From Lacticaseibacillus rhamnosus (GTDB lineage Bacteria; Bacillota; Bacilli; Lactobacillales; Lactobacillaceae), in NCBI RefSeq assembly GCF_900636965.1, contig NZ_LR134331.1, forward strand, positions 2,914,001-2,978,000: a stretch of DNA of 64,000 bases, in the 5' to 3' direction. Below are positions 1 through 7,964 of the stretch, in pieces. Each line of letters begins with the position of its first letter. The first letter of the stretch is position 1. The notes beneath the pieces were generated by a model. That model was not told the origin of the DNA. It was given only the letters and a program-made list of their open reading frames with translations, and made no database searches. Both the position numbers and the translations under genes were made by a program.

Positions 1-227
1 TTAATGTCGACACGAAATCCTTCCGCTTTGGCAATTGCCTGCATGAGATCAATATCGATCCCGACATACTGATTATGTTTATCGGCAAACTCAAACGGGG
101 CATAAGTGACATCCGTTCCAATCACATATGTTTTCTTCGCCGCGTGCGTTGATACCGGCATCGCCATACTCAGTGTCAGTATCAACGCAGCCACCCCAGC
201 TACGCACCACTTCCAAACCCGTTTCAT
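1..227 (-). CDS. Amino-acid ABC transporter substrate-binding protein, N-terminal part (runs off left edge)
   Basis: Only the first 75 codons lie in the window. They encode a basic start (MKRVWKW), a hydrophobic signal segment and a likely cleavage after THA, then the opening of a periplasmic-binding-protein fold of the polar amino-acid type (YVIGTDVTYAPFEF, followed by GIDIDLMQAIAK). In this family the protein binds an amino acid such as glutamine outside the membrane and delivers it to an ABC permease. Some relatives are fused to the permease, which cannot be judged here. The substrate is not readable from this fragment. The start is the ATG whose complement is at 225-227; the ribosome site before it is weak. 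Confidence 0.8.
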   Translation of the reverse strand, partial: MKRVWKWCVAGVAALILTLSMAMPVSTHAAKKTYVIGTDVTYAPFEFADKHNQYVGIDIDLMQAIAKAEGFRVDI

Positions 228-433
228 GAAAACACCATCTTTCTCATATTTACTTAACACCACGACAAATCAACCATCGTGATCCGGCAGTGGCCCTTTA
301 TGACTGAGCCCAAAAAACATTTTGCCGTATTCACAGCTACCAAGTCTACCGATTTTCTGAAAGCTTGTCCATGCGCACTGAGAAGAAGATTGTTTTATAC
401 TAAGAGAAACTAATAAGAAAATGGGATGAAGCC

Positions 434-982
434 ATGTTTAGCTACCTAATTGATTATGACCTGAAACTAGCACTACCTCGTCCGGAAATTGATGGCCCGC
501 TTTTATTCGAGCAAATCGAAACTAGTCGCGATTCATTGGCCGCTTTTTTACCATGGGTTGCTACCACGTTAACTGCCGATGATGAAATCAATTTCTTAGC
601 TGCCACCTTGAAAAGCTTCGGTGAACAACGCGCGCTGCATTTGGTCATTCACCAAGCTGATGCCCCGGTTGGTATTATCAGTCTCAATACCATCGATCAC
701 ACCCTTCATCATAAGGCCGATATCGGTTACTGGCTGACATCATCTGCGCGTGGCAAGGGTATCATGCATAAGTCAGTCGAAGCCATGGCTGATATTGCTT
801 TTCATGATTACGATCTTAATAAGCTGACACTGAATGCAGCCGTCACCAACGATGCCAGCAATCACGTCGCCGAAAAAGCCGGGTTTCATTTGGACGGCAT
901 TTTACGTCAGGAAGATCCGCATCACAATGGCGACTTTCTTGACGTAAACACCTACTCCTTGCTTCGGTCAGAATGGTCTTAA
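434..982 (+). CDS. GNAT-family N-acetyltransferase (RimJ/RimL-like)
   Basis: A 182-residue protein of the GCN5-related acetyltransferase fold, of the subgroup that includes RimL and ribosomal-protein serine acetyltransferases. It would transfer an acetyl group from acetyl-CoA to an amine, often a protein N-terminus. The acetyl-CoA pyrophosphate loop is visible as SARGKGIMHKS near residue 105, preceded by the strand DIGYWL, and the C-terminal NHVAEKAGFHLDGILR is the usual helix-strand pair after it. It stands alone with a hairpin terminator downstream. The physiological substrate cannot be deduced. A parS-like site begins at the base after its stop codon. Confidence 0.8.
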   Translation: MFSYLIDYDLKLALPRPEIDGPLLFEQIETSRDSLAAFLPWVATTLTADDEINFLAATLKSFGEQRALHLVIHQADAPVGIISLNTIDHTLHHKADIGYWLTSSARGKGIMHKSVEAMADIAFHDYDLNKLTLNAAVTNDASNHVAEKAGFHLDGILRQEDPHHNGDFLDVNTYSLLRSEWS

Positions 983-998
983 TGTTCCACGAGAAACA
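983..998. promoter_or_regulatory. parS-like ParB site (one mismatch)
   Basis: TGTTCCACGAGAAACA, 15 of 16 positions of the ParB consensus TGTTNCACGTGAAACA. It is intergenic and begins directly after the acetyltransferase stop codon. Confidence 0.55.
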
Positions 999-1056
999 TT
1001 AAGCGCTTATTTTTCAAAACGGGCACTTATTGAAAAGTGGCCCACGAATCATTTAA

Positions 1057-1101
1057 AAAGCGAATGAGTCTCCTTAAACTTTAGGAGAACTCATTCGCTT
1101 T
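1057..1101. terminator. Bidirectional hairpin between convergent genes
   Basis: A 17-bp inverted repeat (AAAGCGAATGAGTCTCC and its complement, with one bulged base) separates the acetyltransferase gene from the convergent SpoIIM-like gene. Short A/T runs flank both sides, so it could serve either direction. Confidence 0.65.
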
Positions 1102-1158
1102 AGTTTATGTTGCCAAAAAAAGATTGACACTCGGTTCAAGACAAACATCCATCAGCTA

Positions 1159-1782
1159 TCAATGAACAATCAGTCGCAAAAGTACCGGGGTCACAAAACC
1201 TTCAATCAACGCTGCCACTGCAATCATGGGTACGACGATGCAAACATATTGTAAGGCAATGGCTTTGACATCCAGCGGTGACTTTTCATAATGAGCATCA
1301 GAAAAGAAACGCTTGATTGAATGACGCAGTGCGCGATTGACTTGTGCTGCTAGGGTCACACCGATAATCAAAGCGCTCATTTCAAGAATGCCGTGTGGTA
1401 GAATTCCCAAAGCAAATGCGGCTAGTGCTCCGCTGAGACCCATCTTGGCTGCATAAACGCCCATGACTAAGCCGACTGACGCACATGTCACCACATACGA
1501 AAGCCAATAAAGAAATGGAATCGGGATCATACTTATTAGCATCAGCCCCAAAGCAACGCGTTCATTATTAAGCAAGATCATCCAAAAAGCATGGAGATTG
1601 TCTTTTGGTTCTGCAAATTTGTCTGACAATCCGGTCACAATTTGGTGAATAAATGTCGGATTCGCATCCATCACAATGTAGGTAAGTAAGCTCACCATAA
1701 TGGTAATCGCAATAAACAAGAGCCAGCCTACCAACAAATAATGCCCGATAATATCCAAGTGATACGTCAACCGTTTTTTCAT
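1159..1782 (-). CDS. SpoIIM-like (DUF95) integral membrane protein
   Basis: A 207-residue protein with about five hydrophobic segments and the hallmark of the stage II sporulation protein M family, GILPHGILEMSALIIG, around residues 125-140. SpoIIM works in spore engulfment in Bacillus, but non-spore-formers carry homologues next to MoxR/DUF58 genes, as here, where their role is unknown. The gene is divergent from the MoxR operon, with a 215-bp shared upstream region. The start is supported by GGAGGGG placed correctly before the ATG. A role with the neighbouring ATPase is inferred from context only. Confidence 0.75.
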   Translation of the reverse strand: MKKRLTYHLDIIGHYLLVGWLLFIAITIMVSLLTYIVMDANPTFIHQIVTGLSDKFAEPKDNLHAFWMILLNNERVALGLMLISMIPIPFLYWLSYVVTCASVGLVMGVYAAKMGLSGALAAFALGILPHGILEMSALIIGVTLAAQVNRALRHSIKRFFSDAHYEKSPLDVKAIALQYVCIVVPMIAVAALIEGFVTPVLLRLIVH

Positions 1783-1997
1783 ATGGTCCCCTCCAATCAG
1801 TCTGCTTATGGGGTCAGGCTATAGTATACCCTACGCTGAAATAAGGCGCTATTGAGAAGATTACCGCCAACAACATCAGCATGAGTTTGACTGATTGCCA
1901 ACACTGCAGGAAGAAGCAAAAAGGTTGCCACTGACGGCCTCAGCTTGTGACTTGCTGTTTCCACAATTTTACTGAATAATGGCCGCATGGAGGTGTC

Positions 1998-2942
1998 GTG
2001 ATCGTGATGGAAATCAGCGAAGCACAAGCAACTTTTAACGCAGCGCGCAAACAGGTCGAACAAGTCGTCGTTGGTAAACCGATGCCGATTTTGCTGGCAT
2101 TTACCGCTTTATTAGCTGGCGGCCATGTCTTATTTGAAGATATTCCCGGGGTTGGTAAAACCACCCTCGTTCAAACCATCGCCAAAACCTTGGACATACC
2201 CTTTTCCCGAATTCAGTTTTCGCCTGATATGCTGCCTAGCGATGTTCTAGGTACCTCAATCTTCAATCGGGCCACCAATGCATTTGAATTTCAACGCGGG
2301 CCAATCTTCACAAGCGTTTTGCTGGCCGATGAGATCAATCGCGCCACACCAAGAACCCAAGCAGCGTTACTGGAAGCCATGGGTGAAGGCCGAGTTACTG
2401 TCGATGGCCGCACTTATCCGCTTCCGCCTGACTTTTTCGTCATGGCAACGGAAAATCCCACCGATTACGCCGGCACCTATCCGTTACCAGAAGCGCAATT
2501 AGACCGTTTCATGTTACGCCTATCCCTGGGGTATCCCGATGCGGCCGCAGAAAAAAGTCTCCTTGTCAGTCCTGATCGGCAAACCATGATTGCAAATTTG
2601 AAACCCGTCCTTGATGCGGCTAGCTTGGCTGCAAGTAAACAAATCGTGCCAACCATCACAGTCACTGACGCCATTGCCGATTATGTCCTGAAACTGGTTC
2701 AAGCCACCCGCGCCGATCAGCGAATTCGACTAGGCATCAGTCCGCGTGGTGGGATTGCCTTAGTGTCAGCAGCAAAAGCGTTTGCCCTGCTCAACGGACG
2801 ATCCTTCGTCAAGCCCTCTGACATTCAGCATTTGGTCATTCCCGTCTTTGGCCATCGCTTGATTCTTAAAGACCCGACTGTAAAATCAGCCGATCTGTTA
2901 ACCGAGATTCTTCAGCATACCGCCGCTCCAATTCGGAGGTGA
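1998..2942 (+). CDS. MoxR-family AAA+ ATPase
   Basis: A 314-residue AAA+ protein of the MoxR group, thought to act as a chaperone that remodels or activates partner proteins. Walker A is GVGKTT at residues 51-56, Walker B is LLADEIN with Asp111-Glu112, and the ATENP sensor segment follows. It opens an operon with a DUF58 protein four bases downstream and a transglutaminase-like membrane protein, a classic MoxR arrangement. GGAGG at 1989-1993 is followed by three in-frame candidate starts (GTG 1998, GTG 2004, ATG 2007). The first is rather close to the ribosome site, so the true start may be one of the other two. Confidence 0.9.
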   Translation: MIVMEISEAQATFNAARKQVEQVVVGKPMPILLAFTALLAGGHVLFEDIPGVGKTTLVQTIAKTLDIPFSRIQFSPDMLPSDVLGTSIFNRATNAFEFQRGPIFTSVLLADEINRATPRTQAALLEAMGEGRVTVDGRTYPLPPDFFVMATENPTDYAGTYPLPEAQLDRFMLRLSLGYPDAAAEKSLLVSPDRQTMIANLKPVLDAASLAASKQIVPTITVTDAIADYVLKLVQATRADQRIRLGISPRGGIALVSAAKAFALLNGRSFVKPSDIQHLVIPVFGHRLILKDPTVKSADLLTEILQHTAAPIRR

Positions 2943-2946
2943 ACCC

Positions 2947-3939
2947 ATGCATTGGCGTAACGTTTTTCTGAACAGTGCCCTTGTCGCCATTTTTGGCTGC
3001 CTAATCTGTTTTGGCATGGCGTTTAATTCGCCGACGAGTTGGTTTGTCAGCGAGTTTGTGTTCGTGTTGTTGCTGCTCCTCGTTCTTCCCTTATTACTAC
3101 CATTGCGACGGCGCCTTAAGTTTACCGCTGACAACCCCACTTTAATTGCCAACCGGCCAGCTCGGCGTTTCTTTACGCTGACGCACGGCAAATGGCTGCC
3201 TAATTTAATTTTATTAGATGCTGCTAAAACCAGCACTTGGCACCTTCCCAGCGGTCAGCGAACAGCCAGAATCACGTTACAATTACCCCGCGGTGTTTAT
3301 CGCCAACTTCCTTTCAGCGTGACCGTGACCGATTGGTTTGGTTGGTTCCGCAAAACACTACCCTTACAGCTCACGACGCCGCTAACCGTGGGCCCTACCC
3401 GTCAGCCTGAAGCTGCTGCGCGGATGGCCGACCATTTTGTTCAAAAAATGGCCGCTTCGGAAGCAGGTCTGCCAAGTGATCGGATCAAAAATTTCCGTGA
3501 TTATTTCCCGGGTGATAACATTCAGCAAATCGCCTGGAAAATCAGTGCCCACGCTGATTCATTAATCGTGCACGATGATGAACATGAAAGCCAGACCGCT
3601 TGGACCTTGCTGCTCATCATCAGTCCTTCACTGTCTGTTGAGGCGGGACTAAGTTTGTTTGCAAGCTTAATGGATACCGGAATCTTTAGTGGGGATGGCT
3701 TTTTGCTGGATCAGCGGCTCACGCGTGTTTTTCGTGGTCAACAAGATGCTTTGCTTGCAGGGTTTGAACCTAAGGGCAGCGCCAATGTCGAATGGCTGCA
3801 TGACTTATCCGCCCCGGGTCACCAACGCGCCTACCTAATTCTCGCTGCCAACACTGCAACCGCCGTCCCGTTTCAACAAGTACTTGCTCCGGCTGTGACA
3901 ACCGTGGCAACACTGTCAGGAGGTGGCGACCATGCCTAA
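2947..3939 (+). CDS. DUF58-domain membrane protein
   Basis: A 330-residue protein with two N-terminal membrane helices (about residues 8-25 and 32-52) and a cytoplasmic part with the DUF58 signature DRIKNFRDYFPGDNIQQIAWKISA (only the core is diagnostic: R-x-Y-x-x-G-D, then I-x-W). DUF58 proteins are vWA-like and almost always sit beside a MoxR ATPase; their biochemical role is not established. The start has a good GGAGGTGAACCC leader. The end overlaps the next gene by eight bases, suggesting translational coupling. Confidence 0.85.
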   Translation: MHWRNVFLNSALVAIFGCLICFGMAFNSPTSWFVSEFVFVLLLLLVLPLLLPLRRRLKFTADNPTLIANRPARRFFTLTHGKWLPNLILLDAAKTSTWHLPSGQRTARITLQLPRGVYRQLPFSVTVTDWFGWFRKTLPLQLTTPLTVGPTRQPEAAARMADHFVQKMAASEAGLPSDRIKNFRDYFPGDNIQQIAWKISAHADSLIVHDDEHESQTAWTLLLIISPSLSVEAGLSLFASLMDTGIFSGDGFLLDQRLTRVFRGQQDALLAGFEPKGSANVEWLHDLSAPGHQRAYLILAANTATAVPFQQVLAPAVTTVATLSGGGDHA

Positions 3940-6097
3940 GTGGCTGCAACGACTTTTAGCAGTTTTGTTATCATGGTGGCTACTTGCGCTTTTCTTAGAA
4001 CCTTTTGCTACTATCAATCCAATCGCCCACCCACGCGCATTAATCGTCTATATCCTGATGATGAGTCTGATTGACTTTTTGGCCGTGCTACTACCGCGCC
4101 AATGGCCATGGTGGCTGCTATTGGGCTGCGGCACGACAATCGGTGGGCTTTGGGGCGTACTGCCGCTGAAGCAGCCATTTGGCGTTTCGTGGTTCACGGC
4201 GTATTTACACACCTTTACCAGTGCAACCGGAAAATTCGTGCAGGCTGGCGGCGTCGATGTTCCAACCGTCCTCAGCATGACGCTGGTGATCACGTTGGTA
4301 GCTTTTCTGTTGCTGTTAACGGTTGTGGTTCGTTTCTATCCTGGCGCTATTGCCATCGTTCTTAGTTATCTGGTGGCTGTGCACATTTTTAACGGCAGCG
4401 AATTAACCATTCAATTTATCCAGTTGGCTTTGGTAACCGGTTTGATGGCGATGCTCCATCTTTATGCTGATCATTGGCGCCCGTTCTTACTGGGATGTGT
4501 CTTCATAAGCGGACTAACGCTTGGCCTCGCTTGGCTTTCATCGGCGACCCCACTAAATGATCAGCTGGCAAATGTGTCGATTCCTTTTCGTGACCGGTTA
4601 AATCAGCGTGGTTTTTATGCCGGTATTGAGACTTATATCAACGGCCCCGGACGAACGGGCTTTACTGAAAATAGCCGCGTTTTGGGAGGACCGGTCTACG
4701 ATGACCCCACTCCGGTTTTCACGGCAACCAGTGCTAAAGCCAGTTATTATCGCGTTGCCGTTGATGCAGAATATACCGGTACTGGTTGGCAGGCTGGTGC
4801 TGATCAAAACCAGAGTATGCCATTAGACGGTGCCACCATGCGCGACTCGGCGGCTACTATCGATTACGGGCCTGCCACAAGTACGGCCTTAACTTTCAAC
4901 GGTGGTAAAACCTATTTACCGCTTCCTTATGGTCAATTGACCTTCACCGGCGGCCAACCCGATCCCACGACCGATTTTTTGCTCAATCCGGAAACCCGCC
5001 GCATGCAAACAACCGACCAAGCACGTTTTCAGCGATTGGACATTCAGGTGCAACCAAAACAGATCTCAGCAGCACAATTGGCCGCGGCGACCAGTTCCCG
5101 TCAAAAGGTTGCGTCCCGTTATCTACAATTGCCACGCACCCTGCCAAAAAGGATCAGAACACTTGCCAAAAGAATCACCGCCAAGGCCACGACCCCATAC
5201 GAAAAGGTACTGGCTGTCCAAAATTATCTCAAATCAGATCCACGCTTCACGTATTCAAAAACCGATGCACGCCGCACCCCGCCAACCCGGGACTATGTGG
5301 ATTATTTTCTTTTTGATTCGCCCATCGGTTACTGTGATAACTTCTCCTCGGCAATGGTTGTACTATGTCGCAGTATCGGCTTGCCAGCGCGCTGGGCTAA
5401 GGGATTCAACACTGGCACATTGCTCGGTGGTTCCGGAAATCAGAAAAGATACGTGATTCGCAACAGCAATGCCCATTCATGGCCGGAAGTTTACTTCGAT
5501 AACTTAGGCTGGCTGCCGTTTGAACCAACACCAGGCTTCAGTGACCCGGCAACTCCCGATGAAAATGTTTCGCCTCCAAGTCCCAGTAGCAGCGGCACTG
5601 AAAGCGTTCAGCCGTCCAGCACTAGCAATTCATCCTCGTCCAGTTCGCGTGTGTCCGCCAGTACAGTGTCCAAACAAACGAAACGACAATCTCGGCCGTC
5701 TCTCAACCGCCTGAGTTGGCTAAAAAAATCATTGTTCATCATCTTATTAGCTCTACTGTTGATAAGTGTCTGGCAGTTACCAGCGCTCGTCATGCTGATA
5801 TTAGGAATCGGACTGGGATCGACAAACTTTTCGGCGCGTTATCGCATACTTCTTCGGGCGTTACGTTGGGTCAAGAAACGACCCGTGAACCAGTCGCTTG
5901 ATGATTATGCTCAGGCCATCGATAAACGATTAGGCCAGCAAGCGTATATGTTTAACTTAACCAAGGCTTATGAAGAAACAGTTTTTGGCAATCTGCCGGT
6001 TAACACAGCCATATTGCGACCTCATTGGAAAGCACTCACTAAGCAACTTGTACATGATCGTTATTGGTGGCAGCGCTCAAAAAAGCATAAATCATAG
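3932..6097 (+). CDS. Transglutaminase-like multi-pass membrane protein (TgpA/YebA type)
   Basis: About 721 residues: several N-terminal membrane helices (to about residue 200), a large external region with a transglutaminase-like core, a Ser-rich linker near residues 550-580, one more membrane segment and a short cytoplasmic tail. Catalytic Cys468 lies in GYCDNFSSAM and His515 in NAHSWPEVYF. The third position is in GWLPFEPTPGF, where many transglutaminases have Asp and this protein has Glu. I chose the ATG at 3932 because AGGAGG lies just ahead of it; a GTG at 3923 overlaps that ribosome site. It is the last gene of the MoxR operon. A function in cell-surface protein processing or cross-linking is inferred from the fold. 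Confidence 0.85.
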   Translation: MPKWLQRLLAVLLSWWLLALFLEPFATINPIAHPRALIVYILMMSLIDFLAVLLPRQWPWWLLLGCGTTIGGLWGVLPLKQPFGVSWFTAYLHTFTSATGKFVQAGGVDVPTVLSMTLVITLVAFLLLLTVVVRFYPGAIAIVLSYLVAVHIFNGSELTIQFIQLALVTGLMAMLHLYADHWRPFLLGCVFISGLTLGLAWLSSATPLNDQLANVSIPFRDRLNQRGFYAGIETYINGPGRTGFTENSRVLGGPVYDDPTPVFTATSAKASYYRVAVDAEYTGTGWQAGADQNQSMPLDGATMRDSAATIDYGPATSTALTFNGGKTYLPLPYGQLTFTGGQPDPTTDFLLNPETRRMQTTDQARFQRLDIQVQPKQISAAQLAAATSSRQKVASRYLQLPRTLPKRIRTLAKRITAKATTPYEKVLAVQNYLKSDPRFTYSKTDARRTPPTRDYVDYFLFDSPIGYCDNFSSAMVVLCRSIGLPARWAKGFNTGTLLGGSGNQKRYVIRNSNAHSWPEVYFDNLGWLPFEPTPGFSDPATPDENVSPPSPSSSGTESVQPSSTSNSSSSSSRVSASTVSKQTKRQSRPSLNRLSWLKKSLFIILLALLLISVWQLPALVMLILGIGLGSTNFSARYRILLRALRWVKKRPVNQSLDDYAQAIDKRLGQQAYMFNLTKAYEETVFGNLPVNTAILRPHWKALTKQLVHDRYWWQRSKKHKS

Positions 6098-6105
6098 CGC
6101 GAGGT

Positions 6106-6121
6106 TGTTTCACGTGGAACA
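6106..6121. promoter_or_regulatory. parS site (full consensus match)
   Basis: TGTTTCACGTGGAACA. Its complement reads TGTTCCACGTGAAACA, a complete match to the ParB consensus. It lies in a 546-bp gene-free stretch. Confidence 0.7.
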
Positions 6122-6194
6122 CTCGGTTTAATCTTTTTCGCCACGAAACCCAGCTCATCCATTCCTTTGCGCCATTTAGGAAAATCAGCATAAA

Positions 6195-6262
6195 AGCCCG
6201 GTCATCACGCCCAAGGCCACCTATGCTCCGGTTTCTAACCGGGCTGGCTCGCGCTCACTAAA
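6195..6262. repeat. Dispersed 68-bp structured repeat, copy 1
   Basis: About 60 of 68 bases are the same as 58311-58378, same orientation. The ends AGCCCGG and CCGGGCT (about 45 bp apart) can pair into a hairpin. It lies between genes. I do not recognise it as a named element. Confidence 0.7.
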
Positions 6263-6352
6263 TTGCCGGTTACAGTCGAAAAGCAAAAAATTTTCTTGTG
6301 AATTTTCAGTTTAGGTTATAAGATAGATAAGCAACGTCTTAGCTTAAGTTGC

Positions 6353-6368
6353 AGTTACACGTGAAACA
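6353..6368. promoter_or_regulatory. parS-like site (one mismatch)
   Basis: AGTTACACGTGAAACA, differing from TGTTNCACGTGAAACA only at the first base. Intergenic. Confidence 0.6.
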
Positions 6369-6463
6369 GAACGCAAACAATTCAGCCACTTATCATAATC
6401 CCTTTTTTCTAAATGAAACAAGCACTCACAACCCTTGATAAATCAACGGTTGCGAGAAAAAAC

Positions 6464-6493
6464 TTGCACTTACTAATAAAAAGCGCGTATGAT
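6464..6493 (+). promoter_or_regulatory. Candidate promoter of the glycosyltransferase gene
   Basis: TTGCAC at 6464-6469 and TATGAT at 6488-6493 with an 18-bp spacer. This would give a leader of about 145 bases ahead of the gene. Confidence 0.5.
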
Positions 6494-6500
6494 AATATAA

Positions 6501-6635
6501 ACAGTTTCTCAGAAGAACCAAAAACTGTTATGACCCCGCTACTATTTTTTTAGTAGTTGTGCCACTTCGACTGGACGCTGCAGTCAGCTCGTAACGTACT
6601 CAGAAGAAAGGGGGGGAGCCGCTGATCTTAGCGGC
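6501..6635 (+). promoter_or_regulatory. Structured 5' leader with four hairpins
   Basis: Four short stems follow one another: ACAGTTT/AAACTGT (6501-6528), CTACTA/TAGTAG with a T6 loop (6539-6556), GACTG/CAGTC (6569-6585) and GCCGCT/AGCGGC (6618-6635). The last lies between the very strong ribosome site AAAGGGGGGGAG (6607-6618) and the start codon at 6644. With that stem formed, the spacing falls from 25 to 8 bases. CTCAGAAGAA occurs twice, once in the first loop and once just before the ribosome site. No known riboswitch class is recognised. Confidence 0.45.
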
Positions 6636-6643
6636 GAACACTT

Positions 6644-7753
6644 ATGAAAGTTATGATCGTTCTAGAAAATATCGTCATGGATGGCGTTAAACGCGCTTCA
6701 ACCGTTTTAGGTAACGACCTCGTCAAGCACTACGATGTTAGTTTTTATACTTTAGCAGATGCCCCTGCCTACTTTGAGTTGGACGCACCTCTGCTCATCG
6801 CACCGCGCCCAACCGATCCTAAACTTTTAAACTTTTTTGGTAGTGACCCATACACCCACTATCATGACCAAATTGCGGATTTGATCACGACAATTCGGGA
6901 TCAGCACTTTCAAACAGTTATCTTACCAGCCGGTTTAACAACGAGTTTTGCTCCGCTGATTAAACGGGCTTTGCCAGACGTTAATCTCATTGGCTGGATG
7001 CACAACAACTACGCTACTTACATGGAAGATTACTATGTCCAGATGCAAGCTGAGTTTGAAGGCGGCTTGCAAGCTGTCGATACACTCGTTACGTTAACCG
7101 AAAGCGATTTGAATTCCTATAAGCGTTTCAATCCGCGTACCGTTAAAATCTACAATCCGCTCACCCTTGTTCCTACTGGTGAAGCTGATCTAAACGCCCA
7201 CCGCATCGCCTTCACCGGCCGAATCGCCATCGCCCACAAAGGAATCGATTTTTTGCTTGAGGCCGCCGCTTCACTTCCGGACGACTGGAAGATCGCAATT
7301 GCCGGCGCTGGAACCGATGAAGACATGAAAAACTTCTATGACCTGATCGACTATTTTAACGTCAGTGACAAGCTTATTTATCAAGGACCGCTAAAAGATA
7401 AGGCTTTGCGTGATCATTACCGTGCCGCTTCAATCTTCGTATCCACGTCGCGTTGGGAAGGCATGCCGCTGGTTATCGGCGAAGCTATGGCCTCAGGTTT
7501 ACCGGTTGTTGCCATGGAAAATACCGGTTCCCGCGAATACCTTGGCAACAACGACTATGGCCTGCTGACCAAAGCGCAGGATGTCCCGGATTTTGTTGCT
7601 AACCTCAAGAAAATGATTAACCAAACCGATTTGCGCCAGCACTACGCCCATCAAAGTTTGGAACGTGCCAGCCACTTTAGCCCGGAAAACATTGTGTCGC
7701 AGTGGATGCCGATTATTGAGCACCAACCAACACACGTCTCAATTGCCGGATAG
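6644..7753 (+). CDS. GT4-family glycosyltransferase
   Basis: A 369-residue GT-B fold enzyme of family GT4. The C-terminal nucleotide-sugar half shows AFTGRIAIAHKGIDFLLEAA, and the retaining-enzyme motif EGMPLVIGEAMASGLPVV (E-x7-E) lies near residues 270-287. The N-terminal acceptor half starts with a short Rossmann strand (KVMIVLENIVMDG). It would transfer a hexose from a nucleotide sugar to a glycan, lipid or teichoic-acid acceptor; the acceptor is not evident because no other cell-wall genes adjoin. It is monocistronic, with its own terminator and an unusual structured leader. Confidence 0.85.
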   Translation: MKVMIVLENIVMDGVKRASTVLGNDLVKHYDVSFYTLADAPAYFELDAPLLIAPRPTDPKLLNFFGSDPYTHYHDQIADLITTIRDQHFQTVILPAGLTTSFAPLIKRALPDVNLIGWMHNNYATYMEDYYVQMQAEFEGGLQAVDTLVTLTESDLNSYKRFNPRTVKIYNPLTLVPTGEADLNAHRIAFTGRIAIAHKGIDFLLEAAASLPDDWKIAIAGAGTDEDMKNFYDLIDYFNVSDKLIYQGPLKDKALRDHYRAASIFVSTSRWEGMPLVIGEAMASGLPVVAMENTGSREYLGNNDYGLLTKAQDVPDFVANLKKMINQTDLRQHYAHQSLERASHFSPENIVSQWMPIIEHQPTHVSIAG

Positions 7754-7791
7754 TTAGCAGTACAGTTCTCCAAAAGTTACCATGCTTCATC

Positions 7792-7828
7792 AAAAAAGCA
7801 CTCACGGAAAATCCGCGGGTGCTTTTTT
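7792..7828 (+). terminator. Intrinsic terminator of the glycosyltransferase gene
   Basis: AAAAAAGCAC and GTGCTTTTTT arms with an inner ACGG/CCG extension, ending in a T6 run. Confidence 0.8.
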
Positions 7829-7856
7829 GAGTGAATTAGATTATAGAAAGCTTGTA

Positions 7857-7872
7857 CGTTCCACGTGAAACC
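7857..7872. promoter_or_regulatory. parS-like site, first of three
   Basis: CGTTCCACGTGAAACC: the 14-base core GTTCCACGTGAAAC is intact and only the outermost bases differ. Confidence 0.6.
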
Positions 7873-7889
7873 TATTGTTGATGACAAAA

Positions 7890-7905
7890 AGTTCCACATG
7901 AAACA
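7890..7905. promoter_or_regulatory. parS-like site, second of three
   Basis: AGTTCCACATGAAACA: two mismatches to the consensus, one in the central CACGTG. Confidence 0.45.
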
Positions 7906-7922
7906 CCTAAACCGAAGATGCT

Positions 7923-7938
7923 TGTTTCATGTGGAACA
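7923..7938. promoter_or_regulatory. parS-like site, third of three
   Basis: TGTTTCATGTGGAACA; the complement has one mismatch to TGTTNCACGTGAAACA. The starts of the three sites are 33 bp apart, about three helical turns. Confidence 0.5.
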
Positions 7939-7964
7939 GTTGTGTCACTTGGTAGGAAATCACA

